Shown one piece after another: positions 32,101 through 42,383 of a DNA stretch of 64,000 bases. The stretch comes from Diplosphaera chodatii (taxonomy: Eukaryota; Chlorophyta; Trebouxiophyceae; Prasiolales; Stichococcaceae). The stretch covers positions 3,410,001 to 3,474,000 of the forward strand of contig JAALGY010000032.1 of NCBI GenBank assembly GCA_032358165.1, given 5' to 3'. The position numbers and the translations under genes are program-made. Every line of letters begins with the position of its first letter. The stretch's first letter is position 1. Under the pieces are notes generated by a model. It ran no database searches, was not told the origin of the DNA, and saw only the letters and a list, made by a program, of their open reading frames with translations.

Positions 32101-35100
32101 CCCCGCCGCCACGTCGCCCCACCCACCACCTGCAGGCCACGCCCCCACACATCACAGCCGCTGCACTTGATTTGGGCGGCCGCAGCGGGCCACATGCACA
32201 AGCGGCCGCCCAATCTGCGCAGCGTCTCGATGCTCATGCTGCACTTTGTCAGGCCAGCCTGCCGCAACATGGGCCACAAAGCTCTGGGCCGCTGCTGAAC
32301 ACCCACCCAGCGCTGGCCGTAGGTGCAGCGCCTTAGCATGCGCTCGGCGTGCTGCCGCCATCGCGTCGATGCGCGCCTGCCACCTGCATGTGCGCCAGCT
32401 GCAGCATGATCAATGCTGCGGTGCTGAGCACGGCGCGCAACTGCTGCCAACAGGGGGCGGTGCGGCATTTCTGAGGCAGTGGGTCAGTGGGCTGGGCACT
32501 TTGCCTGTTGCCTTGCCTGTTGAGATAGTCACCTGTCCTCTGAGGATGCGCCCCGGGCGGCTGCCGGCGTCACGGCGTGGTGCTGCAGCCGCGCGTCGCC
32601 CGCCAGCTTCCAGGCGGCGGCCATGTTGCCGTGGCGGGCCGCGCAGCGCGCCGCCACGTCCGCCGCCCTTGCCAGGTCGGCCGCGGCCATGCCTGCAGCA
32701 AGCGCAAGCCTCACCACACTTACGCTGGCACGGGGCATGCATTAGCCAGTCCGCAGACATCAAAGACAGCCGAAGTATGCACACGGTGAAGAAATGCTGG
32801 GCATTTTGTAAACTGTATGATGCAGCAGCTGTCAGGCATAGCGGAATGTCACACCTGGTGCGCCCTGCACGGCGGCGGACCGTGCAGACGCCAGCAGCGC
32901 GGAGCCGAGGCCCAGCAGCGCTGCAGGGTGGCCGCCGTCCAGCTCCAGGGCGGCGCCGAAGCTGGCTTCGGCCGACACGGTGTCGCCCAGCGCCGTCTGG
33001 ATGAGCCCCGCCTGCACGCGCGGCAGCAGCCGCGCCGGCTGCAGCTCCGACGCCCGCCCATACGCCTGTAGGCAAGTTGCCTTCTGACCCTTGACCACAC
33101 TTGCATTGATATCAGGACGCACATCGTACAAAACAGGATTGATAACCACCGTACAGTAACACGACTGCAGAAAGGTGGTACAGGGAATGCGGCTTGGTGC
33201 AGTGCTTGCGCCAATGCAACAGGGTGGGTTGATGAGCCATGCTAAGAGATTACTTACAATGGGTGCCTCCAGTGCACACCTTCAATGCAGCGGTGAAGCG
33301 GCCCAGTGCCTGATACGCCGCCGCCAGGCCCTCCCATGCAGCAGCGTCCGCGGCATCCGCACGCAGCACCGCCTGGTATGCCGGCACAGCCGCTGCTGCG
33401 TCTGCCGCCGCCAGGAGGTCGAAAGCGGTGCGGCGCATTGCCCATATTGCCGCTGGCTCGCGGGCCGCAATCTCTGCCGCCAGGGCTGCAGCCTTGTCTG
33501 GCGAGCCGGCAGCCACCAGCAGCTCGCACAGCGCATCACCTGTGCGCAAGGACAATGCGGATTTCGTCAATAAAGGTGCTTTCATTGCACATGGCAATCG
33601 GCGAACACGAAACGAACTGTAGCGCAGCTGTGCTGAGGACCACAGCCTCAGGACTGAAAGAGCCACCAGCTTCGGCATGTCCTCTCCGTACAGTCGCCCA
33701 TCACCTCTGGCAGGCCATGGTTGAGACACACCCGCGTGGGCTTGCAGCGGGTCCAGCGTCAGCGCCCGCTGGTAGCACTTGCGCGCCCTGGCCGCGTCGC
33801 CCGCCACCCCGCTGTAGAAGTCGCCCAGGGCAGCGAAGGCGGGCGGCTGCGAGGGCCCCGGCGCCGCCGCGGCCGCCAGCCAGCGCGCGTGCGCGTACCG
33901 CCGCTGCACCCGCCACTCTCCCCCCAGCTCCCTGCCCATGCGGGACGGGAGTCTGACCTTGCTGGCTGCGACGCTGTTGGTGACTCTACGTCAAGTGCTC
34001 TCAGGCCAGCACACGTCACATGCTGAAGACGCAATGTCGAACAAGCATCAGCTTGTTGCGACCCCATGTGCCTGCTGCTCTGCAATCAGCGGCTTCCCAC
34101 CACCGTTAATGACCATCAACGACCATCAGCAAAAGCAGCACCCAGCAACCTGGCAAGCGCACCAGTAGAGGTTGCCCAGGCGAAGCTGCAGCTGTGCGAC
34201 CTCGTAGTCTGTTGCAGGCGGCCCACACGCAGCAGCAGCAAGCACTGCCCGCTCCAGAAGCTCCCTGGTCGCCTGCACACCCACCACGCGGTCTTGTCTG
34301 TGTGGACGCAGACATCATCGTGTGTGGTGTAGCGAGGGGACAACCTGACAAAACTATGCACCCTTCCCGAGCTGACTTCTGTGTGGCTGTGTTGCAACAT
34401 GTTGGTGCAAAGAGGCTCTACCCTGTGATCTGCAGCAGGCCCCGTGTTCTGAGCTTCACGGCTCTGATGGCCGTTCCTGCGCGAGAGAGCCCTGGTATCA
34501 TGCTCTGCATGCACCCCACCTCCAGGTGGCCCTGCCGCTGCAGCGCGCTGGCGTGCAGGCCGAGCGCCCAGTGGGGCGCCCCAGCGTCCTGGGTCACCGG
34601 CGCCAGCCTGGCTGCTGCAGCCGGCCAGTCGCCACGCGCGGCATCCAGCTCCGCCTCTGCCCGCGGCCGCTGCGCCGCCAGCGTCGTGGGGCGTGGGCTG
34701 AGGGGATCAGGCAGCTGCACATCGGCAGCCCCTGCATAACAAAAAGGCAGTGAATGCTGTGCGTTGATGCATGACAGGTTGGAGCGATGGCGCTGCTGGT
34801 ATGTTACGACAAACACTAGACTTGGGATGCCTCGGATGCTGGTGTCAGGGTGCAGGGTTTGAGGTTGCCTGCACCCTGCAGGCGCTGCAGGACTGCTGCG
34901 GCGTCATTCAGGCGGCCAAGCAGCACGAGCGCCCGTGCCCGAGCCAGGCGCAGCGCGGCCGTCATCCCTGGCAGCGACTGCCTCCCTGCCTGCAGCAAAT
35001 AATGTATGGGACCATGCAGAAATGCCCACAGATGAAGCCATCACCATTCTATGTTCATGGCCAGTAAATGCAAGATCCGCTCCAACGCTTTTTGAAAGGA

Positions 35101-36914
35101 CGCTGACGCTCCCAGGGCAGCACCTCCTGGCGGGACCGCAGCCAGGAGAGGCCAGCAGCAGCGGCATCTAGCGCCGCCTGCCCATCAAGGCACTGCAGCC
35201 GCAGCGCCGACAGCGCTACGCAAGCAGCCCCCAATCCCTCGCTGCCGCTTGTGCCGTATGTGAGGACCTGCAGATGTCGAGCATCACCTCTGCTGTTCCC
35301 AAGCCGTTGCCACGAGCACACCATTCACTCCGGTGCTCAAGCGCAGCCTGAAAGCATGGATGCGCATAGGCAACTGGAGCTGGGTTTCGCCGCCTGCCAA
35401 GACCTCTGCAACTTTGAGGCGAGCCGCGAGCGCTGAGGGTGCCTCCGGTGTGGTAAGAATGCCCCACAGTGCTGGACCGTGGGCAGCCCATGCCAGGGGG
35501 CACCTGCAGCATCGTCGTTGCTCAGACCTTGCCATTGGCCCCGCTGTTAAGCTGGGAAAATGCATCAGTGTGAGCTTCCGAACAGGTCACCAGGCCCCAG
35601 CTCACCCTGGGTGCTGGTGCAGAAACCGCAGCCCCAGGCCTGCAGGTAAGCTCTGCAGCTGCCATGCGCCGCTGCCATGGTCACCGCTGGCCCCATCTGC
35701 AGCTGCCGCTGCCTCCGCATCCTCCTCTGCCAGCTGCAGGGCAGTCACAAATGCCAGCGGCGACGCGCAGTGTCCAACGCACATCCGGCCGCACAGAGCC
35801 TTTGCCTCCTCACGGGCGGCAGTGCCGCTGCCATCTGGAGACCTGCCAGCCACAACACTGCGACACAGCTTGCTGTGCAACAAGGCGTGGGTGGAGCCAC
35901 GGACGTGCACCAGCTTGCACAGGTACGGCACAGCTGCGACCTGGTGGCGACGCACCTGGACGCTGCACCGGCTTGCTGCATGAGGTGCTGCAGCAGCGCA
36001 TCATGGTAGCGCACAAAGCGCGCACTGGGTTCAGTGTCCTGTGCGATTTGCCTCAGCGTTGCGGCATGCTCATTGGCTGCCTCAGGAAGCAGCTGCCCCT
36101 GCATGCATCGACAGTGCATCAGCACATGCGCCGTGTGATGCACCTCTCCCTTGTCCCAGGCCGCTGCTGGACGATCTCCATATATGGACCTGACAGATCA
36201 CCTGAGCGTCGGCTGTGCGGCACAACAACGCAATACGCTCGCCTCCTGGAAGGCCGGGCTCGTCAGCCATCTGCTGCAGCAGCGCCGCTGCATTGGCATT
36301 GCGACCAGCCTGCTCGTACCATGCAGCCAGCTTGGCTTTGCAATCCCAAGCACGTGCCCTGGTCTCTGGCGCCTGCCCAAACACCTCCCCCTGTGATGCA
36401 GTGCATTGTGTCATGAACCGCCACCGTACACCTTGCCACCGGGTGCGCAGCAATTGCGGTCCTTTGATAACGCCTCACCAGGTGCTCGTAGGCTTCGATG
36501 GCCAGAGCTGCATCGCCATTGGACTCTGCCACTTCAGCGAGGCCCATCCACGCAGGTGCACCAGTGGCATTGAGCTTGATCGCTCGGCGGTAAGATGCCT
36601 GCGACTGCTGTGCATCACACAGACCGAAGGCGGCCTTGCCAGAGAGCCTGCAATCCACCATTGCATCTGCTTTGCATGCGTACGCTAATTTCGCGGAGTT
36701 TGGGAGATCACAGCCACGATGATGCATTGGGTCCGCATGGCGCTGGGTGGCCAGCAGATGATGAGCGAATTGTCAGCTACATAGCTCACAGGTGCGCATC
36801 GTAGGATGCTGGGTTGCCCTGCAGAATTGCATCGCAGGCGTCTATCGCCTGCTGCGGCTGTCCATCCTGCAGGAAAGCGCGCGCTGCCTTGAGCTGCGCC
36901 TTTGCCGATGCCAT
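26186..36914 (-). CDS. SKI3: SKI3 / TTC37-like TPR scaffold of the superkiller complex
   Basis: SKI3 is the tetratricopeptide scaffold that holds the SKI2 helicase and SKI8 and feeds mRNA to the cytoplasmic exosome. The start MASAKAQLKAARAFLQDGQ (ATG 36914, context GCCATGG) matches the first TPR of animal TTC37, and the first intron is phase-consistent into LSGKAAFGLCDAQQSQ. Many TPR helices follow, including SQASYRRAIKLNATGAPAWM, ARKCYQRALTLDPLQAHAG, AAWEGLAAAYQALGRFTAAL, AEASFGAALELDGGHPAALL and ARHGNMAAAWKLAGDARLQ, the last like the TTC37 'WKLAGDA' segment. The motif LHVAPW occurs in two late exons (near 28670 and 26230). The protein ends WRPELWADLAAATA at 26186. The coding sequence is very Ala-rich, exons are about 100-300 nt, one intron is GC-AG (27714-27822) and one is unusually long (about 28711-29310). 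Some inner exon edges are approximate. Confidence 0.85.
27714..27822 (-). other. GC-AG intron in SKI3
   Basis: The exon ending RRNDALMQ stops at CAG followed by GCAAGT. The next exon starts AAFDAQAALQAAAAAG after GGCGCAG. Both edges are phase 0. Using the overlapping GT (GCAA|GTAGGA) shifts the frame into an immediate stop. Confidence 0.7.
28975..29090 (-). repeat. tRNA/SINE-like fragment with Pol III-type boxes in the longest SKI3 intron
   Basis: On the minus strand there is an A-box-like TGGCACATCGG (29060-29050, one mismatch to TRGYNNARNNG), a good B box GGTTCAAGTCT (29007-28997) and then a run of seven T (28990-28984) of the kind that ends Pol III transcription. A second B-box-like GGTTCAAGT lies at 29086-29078, and the TGAACCCAGG motif occurs as an inverted repeat around 29003-29044. 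I could not fold the region into a cloverleaf with a paired acceptor stem, so it is not called a tRNA gene. Confidence 0.35.
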
Positions 36915-37514
36915 GGCTGAAGCACGCTGATCAGAGCATCAAGACCTGTGCTCGCCGCATCACACCCGTGCCGCGTTGAATGTGCTCAGCAGCATGATCG
37001 ACGCATCCTCTTCTATGCGGCGCACATCGTGGTCTGCGATTTTGCCCATGTTCGCCAGGGCTGTCTGACATCGTCTGACACTACAATGACGACCACTGAC
37101 GATCTGTAGCTGCCTGTAGCTCTCGCCTGCGCCAATGGTGGCGCATTTCATCCTGCTTGACGGCTGGGGCACCCCTAACAGTAGAAGGTGAAGCACAGGC
37201 CACTTCGAGGTCGCGCCTGTCGGCTGTGTGACTTGCATTGCAGTCTGAAGGTCGCACCTGTGCGGGAGAGTGATACCAAAGCGGTCAAGGCAACTACTGT
37301 AGTGGCACGTCAGTGTTCAAGGTCAGGCGAATACATAGGCGAGCTTCTAGGTGATGCTAGAGCTATGTCGCAAACGGTGGCGGAAGTATCAGGGGCTCAA
37401 CTCGAATGTCAGGTATGCTACTGTGAAGCACTACGCTGTGCCCATTGTTGGAGGTGGTGCCTGTTCTGCTGGTGGCCGCACATTGATTAAAGATGGCATC
37501 GGCACGGTCGGCCT
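36915..37514. promoter_or_regulatory. Divergent intergenic region SKI3 / MFS transporter
   Basis: 600 bp between divergent start codons, expected to hold both promoters and 5' UTRs. On the SKI3 strand a 29-codon reading frame starts at 37049 and stops at 36960, 45 nt before the SKI3 ATG; it could be an upstream ORF. On the plus strand, an ATG at 37365 opens a 16-codon frame ending at a GTATGC donor, but its phase does not fit the next exon, so I place the MFS start at 37515. Confidence 0.45.
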
Positions 37515-40500
37515 ATGTTTGGACTGCAACACGTCAGGCTGACCCTCTGGTGGACGTGGGCTGAGACGGCCTCCAGCAGCATCCGCAGCGGCGACGTCCT
37601 CTCGGTGAGCACCAGCCGCATGAGGACAAAGAAAGCAGCAAGTGGTCCACAGCGCCGCTGACCTTCTGACGTCCATGTAACGCAGAGCACTGCCTGTCAT
37701 TGCAGGCGTTCATTTACTTGCGTACGCATGACAACAGCACAGTCGGCTACATCCAGGGCGTCAATGGAGCCATGCAGGTGGACAATAGAACACCGATACT
37801 GAGTGCTGCGCCGTTATGTGGTGTTCAAAATGAAGCTCGAGATGTGTGCGTCCTGAACAGCTGCTGCTCCCGTGCTGCAGCTGCTGCTGGCGGTGCCGGC
37901 TGGGTGGCTTGCAGACAGGTACCGGCGGGATGCAGTGCTGCGTGGAGCGGCTGCAGTGGGCGCCTTCGCAGGTGAGATTAAATGCTGTAGAAGTGTCGAC
38001 GATATGCTCGCAACAATTGACACTGAGCACCTACAGCACGGTTTAGTTGCGCCTCTCAAGCGCCGCATCGTGCGTGTACGGTTTCAACTCAAACGGTTGC
38101 ACTCATGTGCTGCAGCGGCGGTGTATTGCTGGGTGCTGTTCACAGACGCGCCAGTGATCATGTTGTATGTGGCGCTGGGGCTCATTGGCGGCTACCGAGG
38201 GTTCAACAACCCCGCTGTTGAGAGCATCTTCGCCGATTCAGTGGCCACAGGGCAGAGGTGAGCAGACGCACGGGCCAACCCTCCCATACTATCACCATAC
38301 CAGAACATCGATGGCACCAGCTGCAGGTCTATGAATAGGAGGTCTGGTGGCTGGCTGACACGCTGTGTCTGCTGCCTTGCAGCTCGGCGCTGTACACAGC
38401 CAAGCAGGTGGTGATCAACCTGAGCAGCACCTGCGGCCCGGCGGTCAGCATCGCGCTGTTCATGTGCCTGGGCAACAGCTGGGAGGTGAGGCCGGTCATC
38501 CGGTGCCTGCTGCAGATCGCTGTCCGGTCCCAAAGGTGAAGTGTTCACCAGGCCAGGCCATCGTGCAGTCGGAGGAGTCGCGCTGCATAACTGCATGTGT
38601 GTGCTGTCATCACCAGGCGGACACCTGCCGACTGGTGCTGCTGGCGGGCCTCGTCACGATGCTGCTGCCGCTGACGCTCATGTGCTTCTTCGACGACGAC
38701 AAGACGCTGGGACTGCTGTCCGAGTCCCTTCAGTGAGCCCTTGCTCCGCCCTCGTGCGCCTCCCCAGCTGCTGCCACCTTGCCTTGAGCAGATGTGAGCT
38801 GAGGTGATCATCCAGCTGCTGGCTTCAAGAGGGCACACAGGGTGGCCGCCTGCCACATTGCTTGAGTGCTACGTGAGACAGCCAGCTATCAGAGCCTGGG
38901 CGAAGCAGAGCGGATGGCACCGAAAGCGGCCTGGAGCCCGTTTGGCGCATACACCATACCAGCGCTCGTATCGTTTTCCGACCTAATATCCGCGCTGGCG
39001 TCAGGTGCAGGCTCTGCGGCCTCACATTTGCTGCTGATTCTGCTGCTGGTTGTCAGTGCACCAACATGTGTCTGTACTGAGCCAATGCAATACCATGAGT
39101 AAGCATTGTAACCCGCAGATGCTGTCTGTAGGGATGACAATCAAATTTTTCAGGTGAGGGAGCCCGACACACAACCAGATGTTGGCTGTGGCCATGTGCC
39201 TGGTCCTGTGCACTGCACAGTTCTGCACGCAGCAACAGCGTACACACAGTGTCGTTGTGTGCCCTGCAGTTTGTTTTTCTTCGAGGTCGTTGGACTGGGT
39301 CCAGGTATGCAAAAAAGCTGAGGGGTCGCACAGCTACTAAACACTACGGGCCCCTAGCCTAGCTGCTGTATACTGTTTTGAAATCACCTCCGGGTCAAAT
39401 TCAAAGTTCTGAGGCAGTATACACTCTTACGCAGTTTACGTCAGCACGATCTCACTGATAATGCCGCTTGGCATCTCACTGCTGGCGCTGATATTGCAGT
39501 CGATGACTAAATGGTGAGGCCCCGTTGACCGGCACCTCGTCAGGCATCTGGTGCTGTGCTTGCTGCACGTGTGTGTCTGTAGTACAGCATTGACCTAACA
39601 CTTGAGTTGAATGTTCTCATGCAGCTTTGATCGGATGCACCTGACAATTGTGACGGTGAGCAGACCCCACATTTCGGGTGTCTGTTTCATCGCTCAATCA
39701 TATTCATAACGAGACAGCTGCAGAAGCCCCAAACCGAATGTTGACAGCCACAGCTTGTCATGCTGCAGTCCGCCTGCATCGACTGACACCCGCATGATGT
39801 CAGTCACCCCGTGCTGCAGCGGGCGGCGGATGTGGCCCTGCTGGTGGGCATGGCGTACATGCCGACGGACAGCCGCGCAGCTGGGCACGCGCTGGTGACG
39901 GCGCACTTGCTGCGCTCCAGCTTTGCCAACGCCTCGCGGCCACTGCTGCGCTCGGTGCTCATGGACAACGGTGCGCAGCCTGCCTAGACTGGGTGTGGCA
40001 CCGCTGCAGCCTCAGTCGTAGCGCACCCGCTCCTGCAGCACGCTGTAGCCCGTTGGTTATGACTGAGTGGGTGCGTGCAGTGCCGAAGCGGCTGCGCGCG
40101 CGGTTCAACGCCCTGGAGTCCGTCAAGTCCTTCGGCTGGAGCGGCTCAGCGGCAGCCGGCGGGTGCGGCTCTGCTGATGCCGCCATGGCTGCACAAACTG
40201 CTGCAAGGCTGCATGTGAATGATACAATCATATGGTGTGATTGCAACCAGATACGCCTGCACGCAGGGTGCTGATCTCCACTGTGGGCTTCCAGCACACC
40301 TTCATCATCACAGCCATTGTGAAGCTGGTATGCATGGAGTCCTGCCGTGGGGGTGTGCACTCGTGCCGACGCAATGCGCATCAGTGATCCTGTTCACCCG
40401 ACCGCCAGCTGCACGTGCTGACAGAGCTGTGTGTCGTAGGTGGCACTAGTGGCGCTGTTGCCGTTGCTTGGCCTTGTGGACGACAACAGGTGCACGTTAC

Positions 40501-40740
40501 ACTATCAGGCGTCAATACTGCTGGAGGCAAGCTGTCATCGGTGTGTTTTGGATGAAGGAGATGCTATCTCAGCTTCAATCTGGTGCTGTTTGCAGGAGAC
40601 GAGACGAGACAGGGTGCATAACCAACACCAGCGGTACAGAGGAGAGCCTGCCAGTCAGCTGTGCGCCGCCGCAGCCTCCACAGCTTCAGCCGCTGCTGGC
40701 GGATGATGGCAGTGCCGCCAAGCCAAATGACATGAATTGA
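37515..40740 (+). CDS. Major facilitator superfamily transporter, substrate unknown
   Basis: A multi-pass membrane transporter. The start MFGLQHVRLTLWWTWAETAS (ATG 37515) follows directly from protein phase: exons 37515-37604, 37706-37777, 37881-37971, 38116-38257 and 38383-38485 join without a frame break. MFS motif A is seen as GWLADRYRRD in the loop after helix 2. Hydrophobic segments include WVLFTDAPVIMLYVALGLIG, LVLLAGLVTMLLPLTLMCFF, SLIMPLGISLLALILQS and IITAIVKLVALVALLPLLGL, consistent with about 12 helices. Conserved-looking segments are FSDLISALASG followed by MTIKFF, then FFFEVVGLGP, and PKRLRARFNALESVKSFGWS in the second half. The last exon ends DGSAAKPNDMN before TGA 40738-40740, a short hydrophilic tail. 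Similar plant and algal proteins are usually annotated only as MFS. Nothing in the neighbourhood suggests a substrate. Confidence 0.8.
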
Positions 40741-41148
40741 TAGGAAACGCAGCAATATCTAGCAGATAGGCTGCATCACGGGACCGCAGATAGTGTCAGC
40801 AGGGGCCAGACAGACCGCCAGATCATGACACGGACGCCACCCTTGCAAGGGATGGAGCGGTATCTATGAGCTTGTACGATTGATGAGCGTCCTGCACATT
40901 GTATTGCCTTTCATGGCGTAGTCTCTGCAGTGTCACGTCTATTGCGAGCAAGCTGATGAAGCGTGCTGAGTACCAAATCCCTCATCTGTTGCTGCGGTAT
41001 GACCCTCCTGCCTGCTGCTCACATGCACCCTACGAAACATCCCCAAAGCACAAAGCAGCGACGGCCATGACGGGCCGTGGGAGATGTTGCTGTGGTTCTG
41101 CTGCCAAACCAATACAGACACAGTGTGCCGTTTTCACAGGCTGTATGC
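40741..41148. other. Convergent intergenic region MFS / SBNO
   Basis: 408 bp between facing stop codons; it contains both 3' UTRs. No TGTAA is seen on either strand and I see no gene, repeat or RNA structure. Confidence 0.5.
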
Positions 41149-42383
41149 TCATGCTGCCTGGTCCATGAGCCATGCTGCTGCTCTTTCGGCGTTCCCGTGG
41201 GTCATCCATAGCGCACGCTCTGCCTGCTTGCGCGAGAAGCCCATGGCTGTGATGGCCTCGACCACGCTGTCTGGAAACGCACCTGCTGGCTTCGCACCTG
41301 CATGGTGTGTCTGCAGACTCAAGGGCCAAGCGCGTATACTCTGGGCATGGCACTTGGCAAAATGTTTGCGAATTACTTTCGCATGTGTGTTGACAGGGTT
41401 CTCGCGCACCTGGCGTCTGCTGGCTGCTGTAGCAACTGGGGCGTGCATCTACATCCGGGTCGTCTCTACCAGCTGCACATCTATCCTCGGCGCCGGTGCC
41501 GCCAGCGTGGGACTTGGCGGCGGCTGCTGGCACTGCCTCTGGAGGCGGTGTCGGCACAATCTCCGGCGGCGTGCCGGCTGTGTCCTGCGTCGCTGAGGGC
41601 CTGCCCGGCTCTGTGCCATTCAGCGCTGTTGTGTCTGAGTCAGCCAGATCAATGACGCTGACCGAGCCATTAGCCTGCAACATCAACATCACAGTTGATG
41701 CAGCATAAGAGTCCTCATATGCGCCAGTGCGCATGACACAGTGTTACCAGGCAGCAGAGCAATACCATCAGCCAGCATTGCATCTTAGCAACATGTCAGT
41801 GTTGAGTGCGACCGTCACCTGGGCAGGCAATAGCGAAGTATCTATACATAGCCGCTTCGGCTGTGGCTGCTTCCTCTGGCTGTGCGGAGCTGCCGAGAGT
41901 TGCCGCTTGAGCGCGGGTGCCTGCTGTTTGGCTGGAGGCGCAGGCTGTGCAGTATGCTGCTGCTGCTTGCCTGCAACTGGGACGCTGCTGTTGGGGCTGC
42001 CATTGGTGATGCCACTGGCGGTCCCACTAGTGCTGCCGTTGAGCGGTTTGGCAGTCGCCACTGCCTTGGGCTTGAAGAAGCTCAGCATCGTCTTAGGCGC
42101 CCTGCCATCGAAACCGCTAGGGTGGAGCCAAGACATCCCACCACACATGCTGCTGTGCAGCGACAACCTTGGCTGCAGCAGCTGCAACAGGGCAAAGATT
42201 GGGCGCGTGCCCGTGCCTGCTGTGCCGAACCGGAGCTTATAGCGAGTGCATGGCTGTGTCTGTGGTAGTGCAGCAACGATTGGACGAGCACCTGAAGGCC
42301 TTAGCAAGGGACTTGGGGTCGACGGGCGTCGGCGGCTCATGGCGCACAGCTGAAGCCGCGCCCATCGCCGATGCCTTCATGGC
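41149..42383 (-). other. SBNO C-terminal tail exons: PIP-like box, basic patch, SIM and UBA
   Basis: Four exons (42383-42292, 42101-41819, 41674-41470, 41297-41149) have phases 0/2, 2/0, 0/1 and 1/stop and join the SBNO frame without a break. They encode about 240 residues. [12 protein letters not shown] resembles a PCNA-interacting box lacking the first Gln. [10 protein letters not shown] is a basic, NLS-like patch. [11 protein letters not shown] fits a SUMO-interacting motif (hydrophobic core then acids). [20 protein letters not shown] with [17 protein letters not shown] is a canonical UBA domain with the MGF loop, ending at the stop. The other reading is a separate small gene starting at the Met near 42380, but no intergenic gap is seen. 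Confidence 0.7.

Noticed and set aside
37365..37410. ATG at 37365 with a GTATGC donor as MFS exon 1
   Set aside because: Its phase 0 end joined to the plausible acceptor at 37541 runs into a stop; the ATG at 37515 reads directly into conserved sequence.
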